A stretch of DNA of 64,000 bases, taken from assembly GCA_034927285.1 (NCBI GenBank), contig JAYFQF010000024.1, positions 1 through 64,000 on the forward strand, in the 5' to 3' direction. Below are positions 33,747 to 42,604 of this stretch, piece after piece. The number at the start of each line of letters is the position of its first letter. Within the stretch, counting starts at the first letter, position 1. The notes under the pieces were generated by a model. It made no database searches. It saw nothing but the letters and a program-made list of their open reading frames with translations, and was not told where the DNA came from. The stretch is from JAYFQF01 sp034927285. GTDB lineage: Bacteria; Bacillota; Peptococcia; DRI-13; UBA5745. The translations under genes and the position numbers were made by a program.

Positions 33747-35084
33747 TTAACACCCTCCGTTGATCCGCCGCCAGAGAGCCGCGGCGGCCTTTCTCGATTC
33801 TTTCATGATCTCTTTTTCATCCACTCCCAAAATCACCCGGTTTTCCATCAGCACCCGGCCGTCGATGACGGTGGCGGTGACGGACAAACCGTTCATTCCA
33901 AAAAGGATATGGCCGTTGGCGTTTGACGCGTCCATGGGGGTCAGGGGATCGTATTCACAGACGATGACATCCCCTGCGGCCCCTTCCTTCAGTACGCCCA
34001 GAGGCTTCTGGAAATAGCGGTTGGCAATTTTGGCATTGTTTTCAAACAACATCACCGGCACCTCGTTCCAGGCCACGGTGGGATCGCCCAGGTTGTGCTT
34101 GTGCAGGATGTTGGCTACCTTATAGGATTCCAGCATATCGTTGGTATACCCGTCGGTGCCCAGCCCCAAAAGGATGCCTTCACCAAATATCTGCAGCATG
34201 GGTTCGCAGCCGATGGCGTTGCCCATATTGGATTCGGGATTATGGACTACCATGGTGCCGGTATCCCGGAGAAGCCCCATTTCTTCCTTGTTTATATGGA
34301 CGCAGTGTACGGCAATGGTCCTGGGCCCCAGGATATCCAGGTCATAAAGGCGGTTTATCACCCTTTTGCCGTATTTGGCCAAAGAATCCTGAACATCGGA
34401 CAACCCCTCCGCCACATGGATGTGATAGCCGGCCTCACCCCGGTGCCGGGCACAGTAATTCAAGGTGGCGTCCGACAATGTAAAGGAGGCGTGAAGCCCC
34501 ATCATGCCGTACTGCATATCGGTGCCTTCGGCGGCGCAGGCCTGGATAAAGGCCCGATTCTCCTGCACGGCCTCTTCCATCTTGGCGGCGCCGTCCCGGT
34601 CGGAGACCTCATAGCAAAGGCAGGTCCGCACGCCCAGCTCCCGGGCGACTTTGGCGATTTCAAAAAGGCTGCCGGAAATCTGGCCGTAACTGGCATGATG
34701 GTCAAAAACGGTGGTGACCCCGCAGCGGATACAGTTCAGATAGGTGGCGTAGGCGCTGTAACGGTCATCCTCCAGGGTCAGCAGCCGGTCCAGTTTCCAC
34801 CACTGGCCTTCCAAAATATCGTTGAAGCTTTTCGGGTTATACCCCCTGATGGAAAGGCCCCGGGCAAAGGCACTGTAAATATGGTTATGGGTATTGATCA
34901 GGCCGGGCATGATCACGCCGCCGCCGGCGTCCACGAAGCGGGCCTGGGGATACCGGGACCGCAGCCGGGCCGTGTCGCCCACCTGCCGGATCAACCCTTC
35001 CTCGATATACAGGCAGCCGTCCTCCAAAAATGGGTTTTCCTTATCCCTGGTGATCATTCTGCCGTTTCCTATCAAAATACTCAT
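33747..35084 (-). CDS. ssnA: SsnA, putative amidohydrolase / aminohydrolase of purine metabolism
   Basis: A 445-residue amidohydrolase of the SsnA family, related to guanine and other purine deaminases. Metal-binding residues are in MPGLINTHNHIYSAF (about residues 58-72), the later HIHVAEG, TIAVHCVHIN and LGTDGYTNDM. The sequence VFDHHAS and NPESNMGNAIG also match the family. GGGAGG precedes the ATG by about 8 nt. First gene of ssnA-ygfK (1-nt gap). The long leader with a terminator-like hairpin suggests attenuation. Confidence 0.92.
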   Translation of the reverse strand: MSILIGNGRMITRDKENPFLEDGCLYIEEGLIRQVGDTARLRSRYPQARFVDAGGGVIMPGLINTHNHIYSAFARGLSIRGYNPKSFNDILEGQWWKLDRLLTLEDDRYSAYATYLNCIRCGVTTVFDHHASYGQISGSLFEIAKVARELGVRTCLCYEVSDRDGAAKMEEAVQENRAFIQACAAEGTDMQYGMMGLHASFTLSDATLNYCARHRGEAGYHIHVAEGLSDVQDSLAKYGKRVINRLYDLDILGPRTIAVHCVHINKEEMGLLRDTGTMVVHNPESNMGNAIGCEPMLQIFGEGILLGLGTDGYTNDMLESYKVANILHKHNLGDPTVAWNEVPVMLFENNAKIANRYFQKPLGVLKEGAAGDVIVCEYDPLTPMDASNANGHILFGMNGLSVTATVIDGRVLMENRVILGVDEKEIMKESRKAAAALWRRINGGC

Positions 35085-35210
35085 TTCCCATACCCTCCCG
35101 TTTTCAATTTTCCGATTTTTTACTGTGCCGGTTAATGCGCCGGATTCCCCCCGGGCCCCTTCTGCCGGTAATCCTTTACGGCAGCAGAAGCCGCTCCTAT
35201 GCCCTGGTTC

Positions 35211-35279
35211 TAACGGGGCCCACTACGGTCCTAACGAGACCCACTACAGTCCTAACGCGGGCCTAACGCGCTCCTAACG
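35211..35279. repeat. TAACG tandem repeats in the ssnA leader
   Basis: TAACG (inside CCTAACG) starts at 35211, 35232, 35253, 35264 and 35275, so spacings are 21, 21, 11 and 11 bp, multiples of a helical turn. The 21-bp units also share CCCACTAC. They lie between the terminator-like hairpin and ssnA. Function unknown; slippage or a row of protein sites could explain them. Confidence 0.7.
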
Positions 35280-35293
35280 CCGATCTCTTCCGA

Positions 35294-35420
35294 TAACAAA
35301 AATGAGCGCCTCCCCTTCCGGACCCGGAGAGGGAAAACACTCATACACGAATCCGCCCAAAAGCCGGAACTCGCATGAGTGATAGGCAGCCCGTGCGCGA
35401 AGCACTTCCTTGCAGCTATC
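35294..35420 (-). promoter_or_regulatory. Structured ssnA leader, riboswitch or attenuator candidate
   Basis: Read on the minus strand. Hairpin 1 is closed by GATAG/CTATC (35416-35420 with 35381-35385) around an inner GTGC-TTCGC-GCAC stem. Hairpin 2 is closed by CACTCAT/ATGAGTG (35375-35381 with 35338-35344). A GC-rich stem (35309-35333) is followed by CGCTCATTTTTG. CGCTCAT can also pair with ATGAGTG, so hairpin 2 and the downstream region can compete. It matches no riboswitch whose consensus I know well. I recall a cis-regulatory RNA named after ssnA having been proposed, but cannot check whether this is it. Confidence 0.55.
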
Positions 35421-35453
35421 ATTCTCTATGCATTTCATCAATTTTCTGAACTT

Positions 35454-35482
35454 ATCATAACAAATTCCTTCATTGAATGCAA
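35454..35482 (-). promoter_or_regulatory. Promoter of ssnA-ygfK
   Basis: On the minus strand TTGCAT (35477-35482) and TATGAT (35454-35459) are 17 bp apart. The start would be near 35447, about 27 nt before hairpin 1 of the leader, giving a 5' untranslated region of about 360 nt. Confidence 0.6.
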
Positions 35483-35636
35483 TATTGAATGCATACCACC
35501 ATTATTTTTTTTAGATCAGAAAAAATTTTTTCAGGAAGCGCCTTGTATTCCCCGGGGAATGTGTTATAGTGAGGGTGCAAAGAGTCTGAAAAATCCAAAA
35601 CCGGCATAGGCTTCGTTACTCAGCTTCCTTAAGTAA

Positions 35637-35676
35637 GAGGCTAAAAAAGGGAGAAAGAGGCCAAAAAAGGGAGAAA
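35637..35676 (+). repeat. 20-bp tandem duplication with doubled ribosome site
   Basis: GAGGC(T/C)AAAAAAGGGAGAAA occurs twice head to tail (35637-35656, 35657-35676) with one mismatch. The second copy places GGGAG just before the ATG of the YheO-like regulator, so the duplication has doubled its Shine-Dalgarno sequence. Confidence 0.85.
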
Positions 35677-35677
35677 T

Positions 35678-36352
35678 ATGAAAGAGCTGAACAACTTCAC
35701 TTTAGATCTGCTGAGCCGGCTGGCCAAAGGCCTGGCCATACAATTTGGCCCCGACTGCGAAGTGCTGGTCCACGACCTGACGGCGCAAAACATGGATAGC
35801 ACCATCATGGCTATCGAAAACGGCCACGTAACCAACCGCAAGCTGGGGGACGGCCCCTCCCACATCGTCCTGGAGGCCCTGAAGGAGGATCCGGCCCGGC
35901 TGGAGGATCAGCTGGGGTATCTTTCCCGGACTCACGACGGCCGTATTCTGCGTTCCAGCACCATCTATATCCGGGACGAACAGGGCAAAGCGGTAGGTAT
36001 CCTGTCCATTAATTACGATATCACCCATCTGATGATGGCGGAAAAAGCCCTTCAATCCCTGATTGGTTCCCTGCCGGGAACAGAGGCCAAAGAGCCGGAA
36101 TGGATCCCCCAAAATGTCAATGAGCTTTTGGATGAACTGATCAATCAGTCCGTGAACCTGGCAGGAAAGCCGGTGGCTTTGATGACCAAGGAAGATAAGA
36201 TCCAGGCCATCCGGTTTCTGAATAAATCCGGCGCCTTTCTGATCACCAAGTCCGGCGACAAGATCGCCAGGCACTTTAACATCTCCAAATACACGCTCTA
36301 CAGCTACATTGACGCCGCCCAGGAGGCGGAACAGCAACCATCCAAGCCATGA
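35678..36352 (+). CDS. YheO-like PAS / helix-turn-helix regulator of the purine locus
   Basis: A 224-residue paralogue of the regulator at 304. The YheO-type PAS-like domain includes FGPDCEVLVHDL, NGHVTNRKLGDGP, ILRSSTIYIRDEQGKAVGILSINYD (shown here only as landmarks, residues about 85-115), and the C-terminal helix-turn-helix ends in KIARHFNISKYTLYSYI. GGGAG lies 4-8 nt before the ATG. It is divergent from ssnA and precedes ygeY, so control of both arms of the purine cluster is the simplest inference. In relatives the family responds to amino-acid-like compounds; the ligand here may be a purine breakdown product. Confidence 0.88.
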   Translation: MKELNNFTLDLLSRLAKGLAIQFGPDCEVLVHDLTAQNMDSTIMAIENGHVTNRKLGDGPSHIVLEALKEDPARLEDQLGYLSRTHDGRILRSSTIYIRDEQGKAVGILSINYDITHLMMAEKALQSLIGSLPGTEAKEPEWIPQNVNELLDELINQSVNLAGKPVALMTKEDKIQAIRFLNKSGAFLITKSGDKIARHFNISKYTLYSYIDAAQEAEQQPSKP

Positions 36353-36508
36353 AGCTTGGCCATAAACCTCAGGCCGGCAAACCAGGCCATAAATCCCAGG
36401 CCGGAAACCACCCCATTGCTAAAAAGGCCCGCGCTTTTTGGGCCCTACAGCAAAAATTGGGGAAACACAGCAATAAATACAGCAAAAAGAAAAACGGAGG
36501 AATGGAAG

Positions 36509-37825
36509 ATGGAATTTGCAAAGATCAAAGCGGCGGCGGAAAATTATGAAGCTCAGATGACCAGATTTTTAAGGGAGCTGGTGGCTATCCCCGGCGAAAG
36601 CTCCGGCGAAGAGGGCCATGCCCGCCGGATCGAACAGGAGATGAAGGATTTAGGCTTTGATCGGGTGGAAGTGGACGGACAGGGCAATGTCCTGGGATAC
36701 ATGGGCAGCGGCAAGACTCTGATCGCCTTTGACGGCCATATTGATACCGTGGGCCTGGGGGAGCTGTCCAACTGGAGCTTTGATCCCTACAAAGGCTATG
36801 AAAACGACCGGGAAATCGGCGGACGGGGCACTTCGGATCAGCTGGGCGGCGTGGTCTCGGCGGTCTACGGCGCCAAGATCATGAAAGACCTGGGCCTCCT
36901 GAATGAAAAGTACACCGTTTTGGTTACCGGCACCGTGCAGGAGGAAGACTGCGACGGCCTCTGCTGGCAGTACATCGTCAATCAGGGCAAGATCCGGCCG
37001 GAATTCGTGGTTTCCACCGAACCCACCGACGGCGGCATCTACCGGGGCCACCGGGGCCGTATGGAGATCCGGGTTGACGTCAAAGGGATCTCCTGCCATG
37101 GTTCGGCGCCGGAACGGGGAGACAACGCTATCTATAAAATGGCCGATATCCTGCGGGACGTCCGTTCCCTCAATGAAAACGACGCCGCCGATACCACGGA
37201 AATCAAGGGCCTGGTAAAGATGCTGGAAGAAAAGTACAATCCCCAATGGAAGGAAGCCGGCTTTTTAGGCCGGGGCACGATCACCGTCTCCGAGATCTTT
37301 TTCTCCTCCCCTTCCCGCTGCGCCGTGGCCGACGGCTGCTCCGTCTCCCTGGACCGCCGCATGACCGCCGGCGAGACCTGGGAAAGCTGCCTGGAGGAAA
37401 TCCGCTCCCTGCCGGCGGTAAAAAAGTACGGCGGCGACGTCAAGGTAAGCATGTACAGCTATGAGCGCCCCTCCTGGACCGGCTGCGTCTATCCCACGGA
37501 ATGCTTTTTCCCTACCTGGGTGATTTCCGAGGATCATCGGGTGACCCGCTCCCTGCTGGCCGCATATAAAGGACTCTACGGCGATGCCCGTACCGGCGCT
37601 CCCGAAACCCTGGCCATGCGCGCCGCCCGCCCCCTGGTGGATAAATGGACCTTCTCCACCAACGGCGTGGCCATTATGGGCCGCTCCGGCATTCCCTGCA
37701 TCGGTTTCGGCCCCGGCGCCGAGGCCCAGGCCCACGCCCCTAACGAAAAGACCTGGAAGGAAGACCTGGTGCGCTGCGCCGCCGTCTATGCCGCCCTGCC
37801 CTCCATTTATTGCGAGGAAAAATAA
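36509..37825 (+). CDS. ygeY: YgeY, M20-family selenium metabolism-linked hydrolase
   Basis: 438 residues from ATG 36509, which has GGAGG 8 nt upstream; the frame opens earlier (36356) but that part is made of intergenic repeats. It is an M20 zinc peptidase-like hydrolase of the YgeY family. Landmarks are AIPGESSGEEGHA, the metal ligand FDGHIDTVG, GRGTSDQLGG, VQEEDCDGLCW, STEPTDGGIYRGHRG and the C-terminal CIGFGPGAEAQAHAPNE. It probably cleaves an amide or carbamoyl group from a ring-opened purine intermediate. It is the first enzyme gene of the plus-strand arm, followed by ygeW. A 156-nt gap before it holds degenerate GGCCATAAA repeats (36357-36400). Confidence 0.92.
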   Translation: MEFAKIKAAAENYEAQMTRFLRELVAIPGESSGEEGHARRIEQEMKDLGFDRVEVDGQGNVLGYMGSGKTLIAFDGHIDTVGLGELSNWSFDPYKGYENDREIGGRGTSDQLGGVVSAVYGAKIMKDLGLLNEKYTVLVTGTVQEEDCDGLCWQYIVNQGKIRPEFVVSTEPTDGGIYRGHRGRMEIRVDVKGISCHGSAPERGDNAIYKMADILRDVRSLNENDAADTTEIKGLVKMLEEKYNPQWKEAGFLGRGTITVSEIFFSSPSRCAVADGCSVSLDRRMTAGETWESCLEEIRSLPAVKKYGGDVKVSMYSYERPSWTGCVYPTECFFPTWVISEDHRVTRSLLAAYKGLYGDARTGAPETLAMRAARPLVDKWTFSTNGVAIMGRSGIPCIGFGPGAEAQAHAPNEKTWKEDLVRCAAVYAALPSIYCEEK

Positions 37826-37830
37826 AAAAG

Positions 37831-37995
37831 CTGCCGCAAAGGAATGAAAGACCGCGGCAGAGCGAAGGAATAAGAAACTTTGGCAGGAAGGAATAAGAGA
37901 ATGCGGCACAGCAAAGAGATAAGGAGCTTCGGTACGGCAAAGGAATAAAAAACGACAGGGAAAGCGATGCTAAAATACACTACAGCAAAGGAGTC
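37831..37995. repeat. About 25-bp degenerate tandem repeats between ygeY and ygeW
   Basis: AAGGAAT recurs at 37839, 37865, 37888 and 37939, with decayed copies near 37913 and 37987, so the whole gap is a roughly 25-bp repeat array (GCAAAGGAATAA core). The last copy provides the AAAGGAG ribosome site of ygeW. Confidence 0.7.
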
Positions 37996-38000
37996 CTCTA

Positions 38001-39194
38001 ATGACCAACATCAAGCCTTTCATTGACAAATTGAACAGCCTTAAATTTGACCGCATGTATAATAACGACTTTTTCCTGACCTGGGAAAAAACCGACGACG
38101 AACTGGCCGCCGTCTTTACCGTAGCCGACGCCCTCCGTCATCTGCGGCAAAACAACGTCTCCGCCAAAATCTTTGACAGCGGCCTGGGCATCTCCCTTTT
38201 CCGGGACAACTCCACCCGTACCCGCTTCAGCTTTGCTTCCGCCTGCAACCTTTTGGGGCTGGAGGTTCAGGACCTGGATGAAGGAAAATCCCAGATCGCT
38301 CATGGCGAAACGGTCCGGGAAACCGCCAACATGGTCTCTTTCATGGCCGACGTCATCGGCATCCGGGACGACATGTACATCGGTAAAGGCAACACCTATA
38401 TGCACGCTGTGGCCGACGCGGTGAAAGAAGGTCATTCTGAGGGCGTGCTGGAACAGCGGCCCGCCTTGGTAAACCTGCAGTGCGATATCGACCATCCCAC
38501 CCAGATCATGGCCGACACGGCCCACATCATCCATCACTTCGGCGGCGCAGAAAATCTGAAGGGCAAAAAGATCGCCATGACCTGGGCATACTCTCCTTCC
38601 TATGGCAAACCTCTTTCCGTCCCCCAGGGCGTAGTGGGACTGATGACCCGGATGGGCATGGATGTGGTGCTGGCCCATCCCCAGGGTTATGAGATCATGG
38701 CGGAGGTGGAGGAAGTAGGCCGGCAAAACGCTGAAAAAAGCGGCGGCTCCTTTACCAAGACCAACAGCATGGCCGAAGCCTTCAGGGACGCCGATATCGT
38801 CTATCCCAAAAGCTGGGCCCCCTTTTCCGCCATGGAAAAGCGTACGGATCTTTACGGCAAAGGGGATTTTGATGGCATCAAGGCCCTGGAAAAAGAGCTT
38901 TTGACCCAAAACGCCCGGCATAAGGACTGGGACTGCACCGAGGAAATGATGAGCCTCACCAGGGAAGGCAAGGCTCTCTACCTTCATTGTCTGCCTGCCG
39001 ATATCACCGGCGTCAGCTGCGAAGCCGGCGAGGTGGCCGCCTCCGTTTTTGATCGCTATCGGACCTCCTTATATAAAGAGGCCAGCTATAAGCCCTACAT
39101 CATCGCGGCCATGATCTTTTTAAGCAAGATCCAAAACCCTCAGGCCACTTTGCAGGCTCTGACGGAAAAAAACACGGCACGGAAGACCCTGTAA
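38001..39194 (+). CDS. ygeW: YgeW, knotted carbamoyltransferase
   Basis: A 397-residue aspartate/ornithine carbamoyltransferase-fold enzyme of the YgeW family. The carbamoyl phosphate loop is FRDNSTRTRFSFASA (about residues 71-85), then SQIAHGETVRET, the second-domain HPTQIMAD and the C-terminal HCLPADITG. The acceptor is not the usual Asp or Orn; in the purine cluster it is thought to run in the direction that releases carbamoyl phosphate, which the adjacent carbamate kinase can convert to ATP. AAAGGAG precedes the ATG. The carbamate kinase starts 17 nt after its stop. Confidence 0.93.
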   Translation: MTNIKPFIDKLNSLKFDRMYNNDFFLTWEKTDDELAAVFTVADALRHLRQNNVSAKIFDSGLGISLFRDNSTRTRFSFASACNLLGLEVQDLDEGKSQIAHGETVRETANMVSFMADVIGIRDDMYIGKGNTYMHAVADAVKEGHSEGVLEQRPALVNLQCDIDHPTQIMADTAHIIHHFGGAENLKGKKIAMTWAYSPSYGKPLSVPQGVVGLMTRMGMDVVLAHPQGYEIMAEVEEVGRQNAEKSGGSFTKTNSMAEAFRDADIVYPKSWAPFSAMEKRTDLYGKGDFDGIKALEKELLTQNARHKDWDCTEEMMSLTREGKALYLHCLPADITGVSCEAGEVAASVFDRYRTSLYKEASYKPYIIAAMIFLSKIQNPQATLQALTEKNTARKTL

Positions 39195-39211
39195 ACGCAA
39201 GGGAGAACGTT

Positions 39212-40147
39212 ATGGCAAAACGAATCGTCATCGCCCTGGGCGGCAACGCCCTGGGCAATACCCTCCATGAGCAGTTTGGCGCCGCTCAAAATACGGCCAG
39301 GGCCATCGCCGATCTGATCCAGGAAGGCCACCAGGTGGTGGTGGCCCACGGCAACGGTCCCCAGGTAGGCATGATTAATCTGGCCATGTCCCAGCTGACC
39401 AGCCGCTGGCCGGAGAAATATCCCCCTACGCCCCTGACGGTCTGCGGCGCCATGAGCCAGGGCTATATCGGCTATGACCTGCAGAACACCTTGCGGGAAG
39501 AGCTCTTATCCCGGGGCATCCATAAAGAAATAGCCACCCTGATCACCCAGGTGGCCGTAGATCCCGAAGACCCGGCGTTCCGGCAGCCCACCAAGCCCAT
39601 CGGCCGTTTCATGAGCCATGAGGAAGCCAAACAATTTGAACGCCAGGGTTATGCCATTATGGAGGACTCCGGCCGGGGCTGGCGCCGGGTGGTAGCCTCG
39701 CCCCGCCCCCAGGAAATTATTGAAATGGGGGCCATCCGGGCCATGGTGGAAGACGGTCACGTGGTCATCGCCTGCGGCGGCGGCGGTATTCCCGTAATTC
39801 ATCAGGGCAACCGGCTGAAGGGGGTGCCGGCGGTCATCGACAAGGATTTTGCCAGCTGCTGTATGGCCAAGGCCCTGGACGCCGACTATCTGATCATCCT
39901 TACCGCCGTGGAAAAGGTGGCCATTTACTTTGGCAAGCCCAATCAGGAATGGCTTTCCCAATTGTCCACGGAAAAAGCCCGGGAACTGATGGCCCAGGGG
40001 CATTTTGCCCCTGGTTCCATGCTGCCCAAGGTCCAGGCCGCCGTTGAATTTGCCCAGTCCAAGCCCGGCCGCAGCGCCTTGATTACTCTGCTGGAGAAAG
40101 CCAGGGAAGGCATCCTGGGGCTGACCGGCACCTTGATCCGCGACTGA
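39212..40147 (+). CDS. yqeA: Carbamate kinase (YqeA/ArcC family)
   Basis: A 311-residue amino acid kinase-fold enzyme that makes ATP and carbamate from carbamoyl phosphate and ADP. Landmarks are RIVIALGGNALG at the start, VVAHGNGPQVGMI, the CGAMSQGYIGYDLQ segment, VIACGGGGIPVI and VIDKDFASC, and a C-terminal FAPGSMLPKVQAAVEF. It ends the purine arm and is followed by a clear terminator, so ygeY-ygeW-yqeA form one transcript whose energy yield comes at this step. Confidence 0.94.
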   Translation: MAKRIVIALGGNALGNTLHEQFGAAQNTARAIADLIQEGHQVVVAHGNGPQVGMINLAMSQLTSRWPEKYPPTPLTVCGAMSQGYIGYDLQNTLREELLSRGIHKEIATLITQVAVDPEDPAFRQPTKPIGRFMSHEEAKQFERQGYAIMEDSGRGWRRVVASPRPQEIIEMGAIRAMVEDGHVVIACGGGGIPVIHQGNRLKGVPAVIDKDFASCCMAKALDADYLIILTAVEKVAIYFGKPNQEWLSQLSTEKARELMAQGHFAPGSMLPKVQAAVEFAQSKPGRSALITLLEKAREGILGLTGTLIRD

Positions 40148-40182
40148 AATCACTTTCGGCCGGCTGCTTTTCTTCCGCTCCC

Positions 40183-40216
40183 AGTCCCGGGCCCTTTGCC
40201 CGGGACTTTTGCTTTA
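40183..40216 (+). terminator. Intrinsic terminator after carbamate kinase
   Basis: AGTCCCGGGC (40183-40192) and GCCCGGGACT (40198-40207) form a perfect 10-bp stem with a 5-nt loop, followed by TTTGCTTTA. Terminates the rightward purine operon. Confidence 0.85.
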
Positions 40217-40226
40217 TTTCGGCGGA

Positions 40227-40940
40227 TTATTCCTGCTCCGAGTCCAGATTCACTTCCAGGGAACGGCCCGCCCCGAAGTTAAAAAGATAGCTGGTGCTTA
40301 TGCCGCCGGCCTGATAGACCGCCGCGGTACTGTCCTTATCCCGGATCGTCATCTCTTCCAGCTGCAGTCCCAGATAATCCCCCAGGCCCTGAATGACCTT
40401 CTCCTGCTCATACTCCAGCACCAGCTTCCCCGATCCCAGATAATACTGATAGATCTGGTGGCTTTCGGCATCCATCCAGAGATAAGCGTTAAAAGAATCG
40501 GTATAAAGAGGCAGCTCCCAGACCTGTGTGCTGACGGCCGGCCGTGCCATATCCATATAGGTGTTCAGTCGGTATTCCACCCGCTGATAGCCTACCTCCA
40601 GATTAATCGGCGGAAAGGCGCCGTGATCCTGGAGTTTTTTCAGCTGCTCCAGGGCAAAGACAAAAGGCTCGCTGCTGTACTGGCTTTTTTCCGGACTTTG
40701 CTTTTGGCTGGCCATGATCACGCTTTCCGTCTTGTTGCCGTGATAAGCGGCGATCAGGTTCAGCTTGTCGATCAGGCTGACGGGAGCCTGCTCCGCCGAC
40801 AGATCGCTCAACGGCTCCGTCACCACCCGCCCAAAAAGGCTCTGATCCCGCAGGGCGGAAAAGCAGGGCGGCAAAAGGATAGACAGCAGCAAAACGAGGC
40901 CGAACAAAAAATAAGGCCAAAACCTATCGTTATTTTTCAT
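40227..40940 (-). CDS. Membrane-anchored protein of unknown function, partner of the two-component system
   Basis: A 237-residue protein I do not recognise. A hydrophobic segment at residues about 9-29 (PYFLFGLVLLLSILLPP) suggests a signal anchor, with the rest outside the membrane. The outer part has no cysteines or clear catalytic motif; it contains GYQRVEYRLNTYMDM and WMDAESHQIYQYYLGS, likely beta-rich. Its start overlaps the stop of the histidine kinase by 4 nt, so it is translated with the kinase and may be a sensory or periplasm-side accessory factor. Confidence 0.75.
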   Translation of the reverse strand: MKNNDRFWPYFLFGLVLLLSILLPPCFSALRDQSLFGRVVTEPLSDLSAEQAPVSLIDKLNLIAAYHGNKTESVIMASQKQSPEKSQYSSEPFVFALEQLKKLQDHGAFPPINLEVGYQRVEYRLNTYMDMARPAVSTQVWELPLYTDSFNAYLWMDAESHQIYQYYLGSGKLVLEYEQEKVIQGLGDYLGLQLEEMTIRDKDSTAAVYQAGGISTSYLFNFGAGRSLEVNLDSEQE

Positions 40941-42604
40941 TGGGCCTCCTTTCCGGGCCCGGACTCCGCCGCCGACTCGGCCTCCGGCTCGGGTTTTGCT
41001 GCCGAACCGGCTTCCCGGAGAAAAGCGCCCTCTTTAAGCCGGAGAGAATCCTCCTCATTGGCCTGGCCGGAAAGGCTCTGCCCTGATGGAGCCTCCGCAA
41101 AAGACGGGCCCGCATACTCTCCCGGAAGCAAAAAGCTGACCCTGGTGCCCAGCCCCTGCCGGCTGTCAAACTCCAGCCTGGTATTATGCAGCCTGAGGAT
41201 CTCGGCGCAGATAGCCAGCCCCAGCCCGGCGCCGCCCTGGGCCCGGGCCCGGGATTTGTCCACCATATAAAAAGCTTCGGTGATCCTGCCAATTTCTTCT
41301 TTTTCCATCCCCTTGCCGTCGTCCTCCACCTGTATCCGATATCCTTCCCGGGTAAGCAGTCCGGTGAATAGAATATGGCCGCCCTGGCCGTCCAAAGACT
41401 TGCGGGCGTTGTCCAAAAGATTTAAGCAGACGGTTTTTAAAAGGTCCGGTTCAATTTGCAGCGGGGCCTGATCGGCCTTTACCGTGAAGCGGATCCCTTC
41501 TTTTACCAAAGCCGGCAGCATCAGGCCCTGGATGGCGGCGAAAAAAGACCGGGCATTGACGGTTTTCAGCGGGAAATCCTGCCGGCCCAAAACGATCAGG
41601 TCCAGAAGCTTCATGGAAAGGGCCTCCAGCCTTTTGCCCTCCCGGAAAATATAGTTGGCCGACAGCACCACCTGCTCCTGATCCAGCTTTTTGGACCGCA
41701 GCATGTCTGCGTAGCCGATGATGGAGGTCAGCGGGGTTTTCAGCTCATGGGCAAAGCTGCCGATAAAGTCCTCCTGGCGGCGGGAGGTGTCCTTCAATTC
41801 CTCTACCATGGCCTCAAGCCGGTCGGCCATCGCGTTATAATCCCGGGCCAGCATACTGATCTCATCGGAGCCCTGCACCGCAAGACGCTGGCCGAAATCC
41901 CCGTCGGCAAGCCTTTTGGTGGCTCTGGAAAGCCGCCGCAAGGGCTTGGTCAGCCATTGGGTAATGGCAAAAATCACCCCGCCGCTGATCAGGATCATGG
42001 CGATCATCAGCCGGGAAAAATCCTGGTAGCGGTCGCTGCGATTTTCAAAGAGAAAACCAACGTCCCGGAAATTCTCCAGATAAAGGCGTTCCCCCTGCAC
42101 CAGCAAAGGGCTGGCGGCATGCAGATAATAGCTGCCGCCGGCCATGACCAGCCGGTAACCCCGGGCATTGGGCGGCAGCTTGCGCAGCATGGAATTATCG
42201 ATGTCCAGATCACTGCTGAGGTAGATCGTCTCCAGAGAACTGTCGCTTAAGCGGAAAGGCACCGTTCCCCTGCTGGTATTGATGGTCACCGACCGGGCCG
42301 TCTGGCGCAGAAGCTCCCGCTGATCGTCGGCCAGTCCCCGGGCCTGTTCCGAGGTTATGGTTTTTTCCCCGGGATTCAGGTTGAAAAACTGGTTTATATT
42401 GTCTTGGTAGGCCGAAATGATCTCCTGGAACTGTTTATTTGCTGTGAAGGTGTAGCACAGGATATCGTTCTCCTCATAAGCGGAGGCGATCTCCCGATCC
42501 AGGGCAGTACGGAACTGAGCGTCGATCAGATAATAACTGCCGAAGCTGAAGGTAGCCGCCGCAATCAGGATCGTGCTGAAGAACACCTTCCAGAAAAATT
42601 TCAC
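40937..42604 (-). CDS. Sensor histidine kinase
   Basis: A 555-residue membrane kinase. Membrane segments lie at about 7-29 and 198-218, enclosing an outer sensor region of about 165 residues. A HAMP region follows (TKPLRRLSRATKRLADGDF), then the dimerisation helix with the phospho-accepting His near residue 286 in GSFAHELKTPLTSII, and the ATPase domain with LLDNARKSL (N box), DDGKGMEKEEI and GAGLGLAICAEIL. The C-terminal 60 residues are Ser/Glu/Ala-rich and not part of the kinase. It overlaps the response regulator by 4 nt. The signal is unknown. Confidence 0.93.
   Translation of the reverse strand: MKFFWKVFFSTILIAAATFSFGSYYLIDAQFRTALDREIASAYEENDILCYTFTANKQFQEIISAYQDNINQFFNLNPGEKTITSEQARGLADDQRELLRQTARSVTINTSRGTVPFRLSDSSLETIYLSSDLDIDNSMLRKLPPNARGYRLVMAGGSYYLHAASPLLVQGERLYLENFRDVGFLFENRSDRYQDFSRLMIAMILISGGVIFAITQWLTKPLRRLSRATKRLADGDFGQRLAVQGSDEISMLARDYNAMADRLEAMVEELKDTSRRQEDFIGSFAHELKTPLTSIIGYADMLRSKKLDQEQVVLSANYIFREGKRLEALSMKLLDLIVLGRQDFPLKTVNARSFFAAIQGLMLPALVKEGIRFTVKADQAPLQIEPDLLKTVCLNLLDNARKSLDGQGGHILFTGLLTREGYRIQVEDDGKGMEKEEIGRITEAFYMVDKSRARAQGGAGLGLAICAEILRLHNTRLEFDSRQGLGTRVSFLLPGEYAGPSFAEAPSGQSLSGQANEEDSLRLKEGAFLREAGSAAKPEPEAESAAESGPGKEAQ

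Noticed and set aside
35294..35420. Classical guanine/adenine (purine) riboswitch
   Set aside because: The conserved three-way junction core and loop-loop sequences are not present, so only a generic riboswitch-like call is justified.
36356..36508. N-terminal extension of ygeY
   Set aside because: These codons come from degenerate intergenic repeats. GGAGG and the M20 domain start support ATG 36509.
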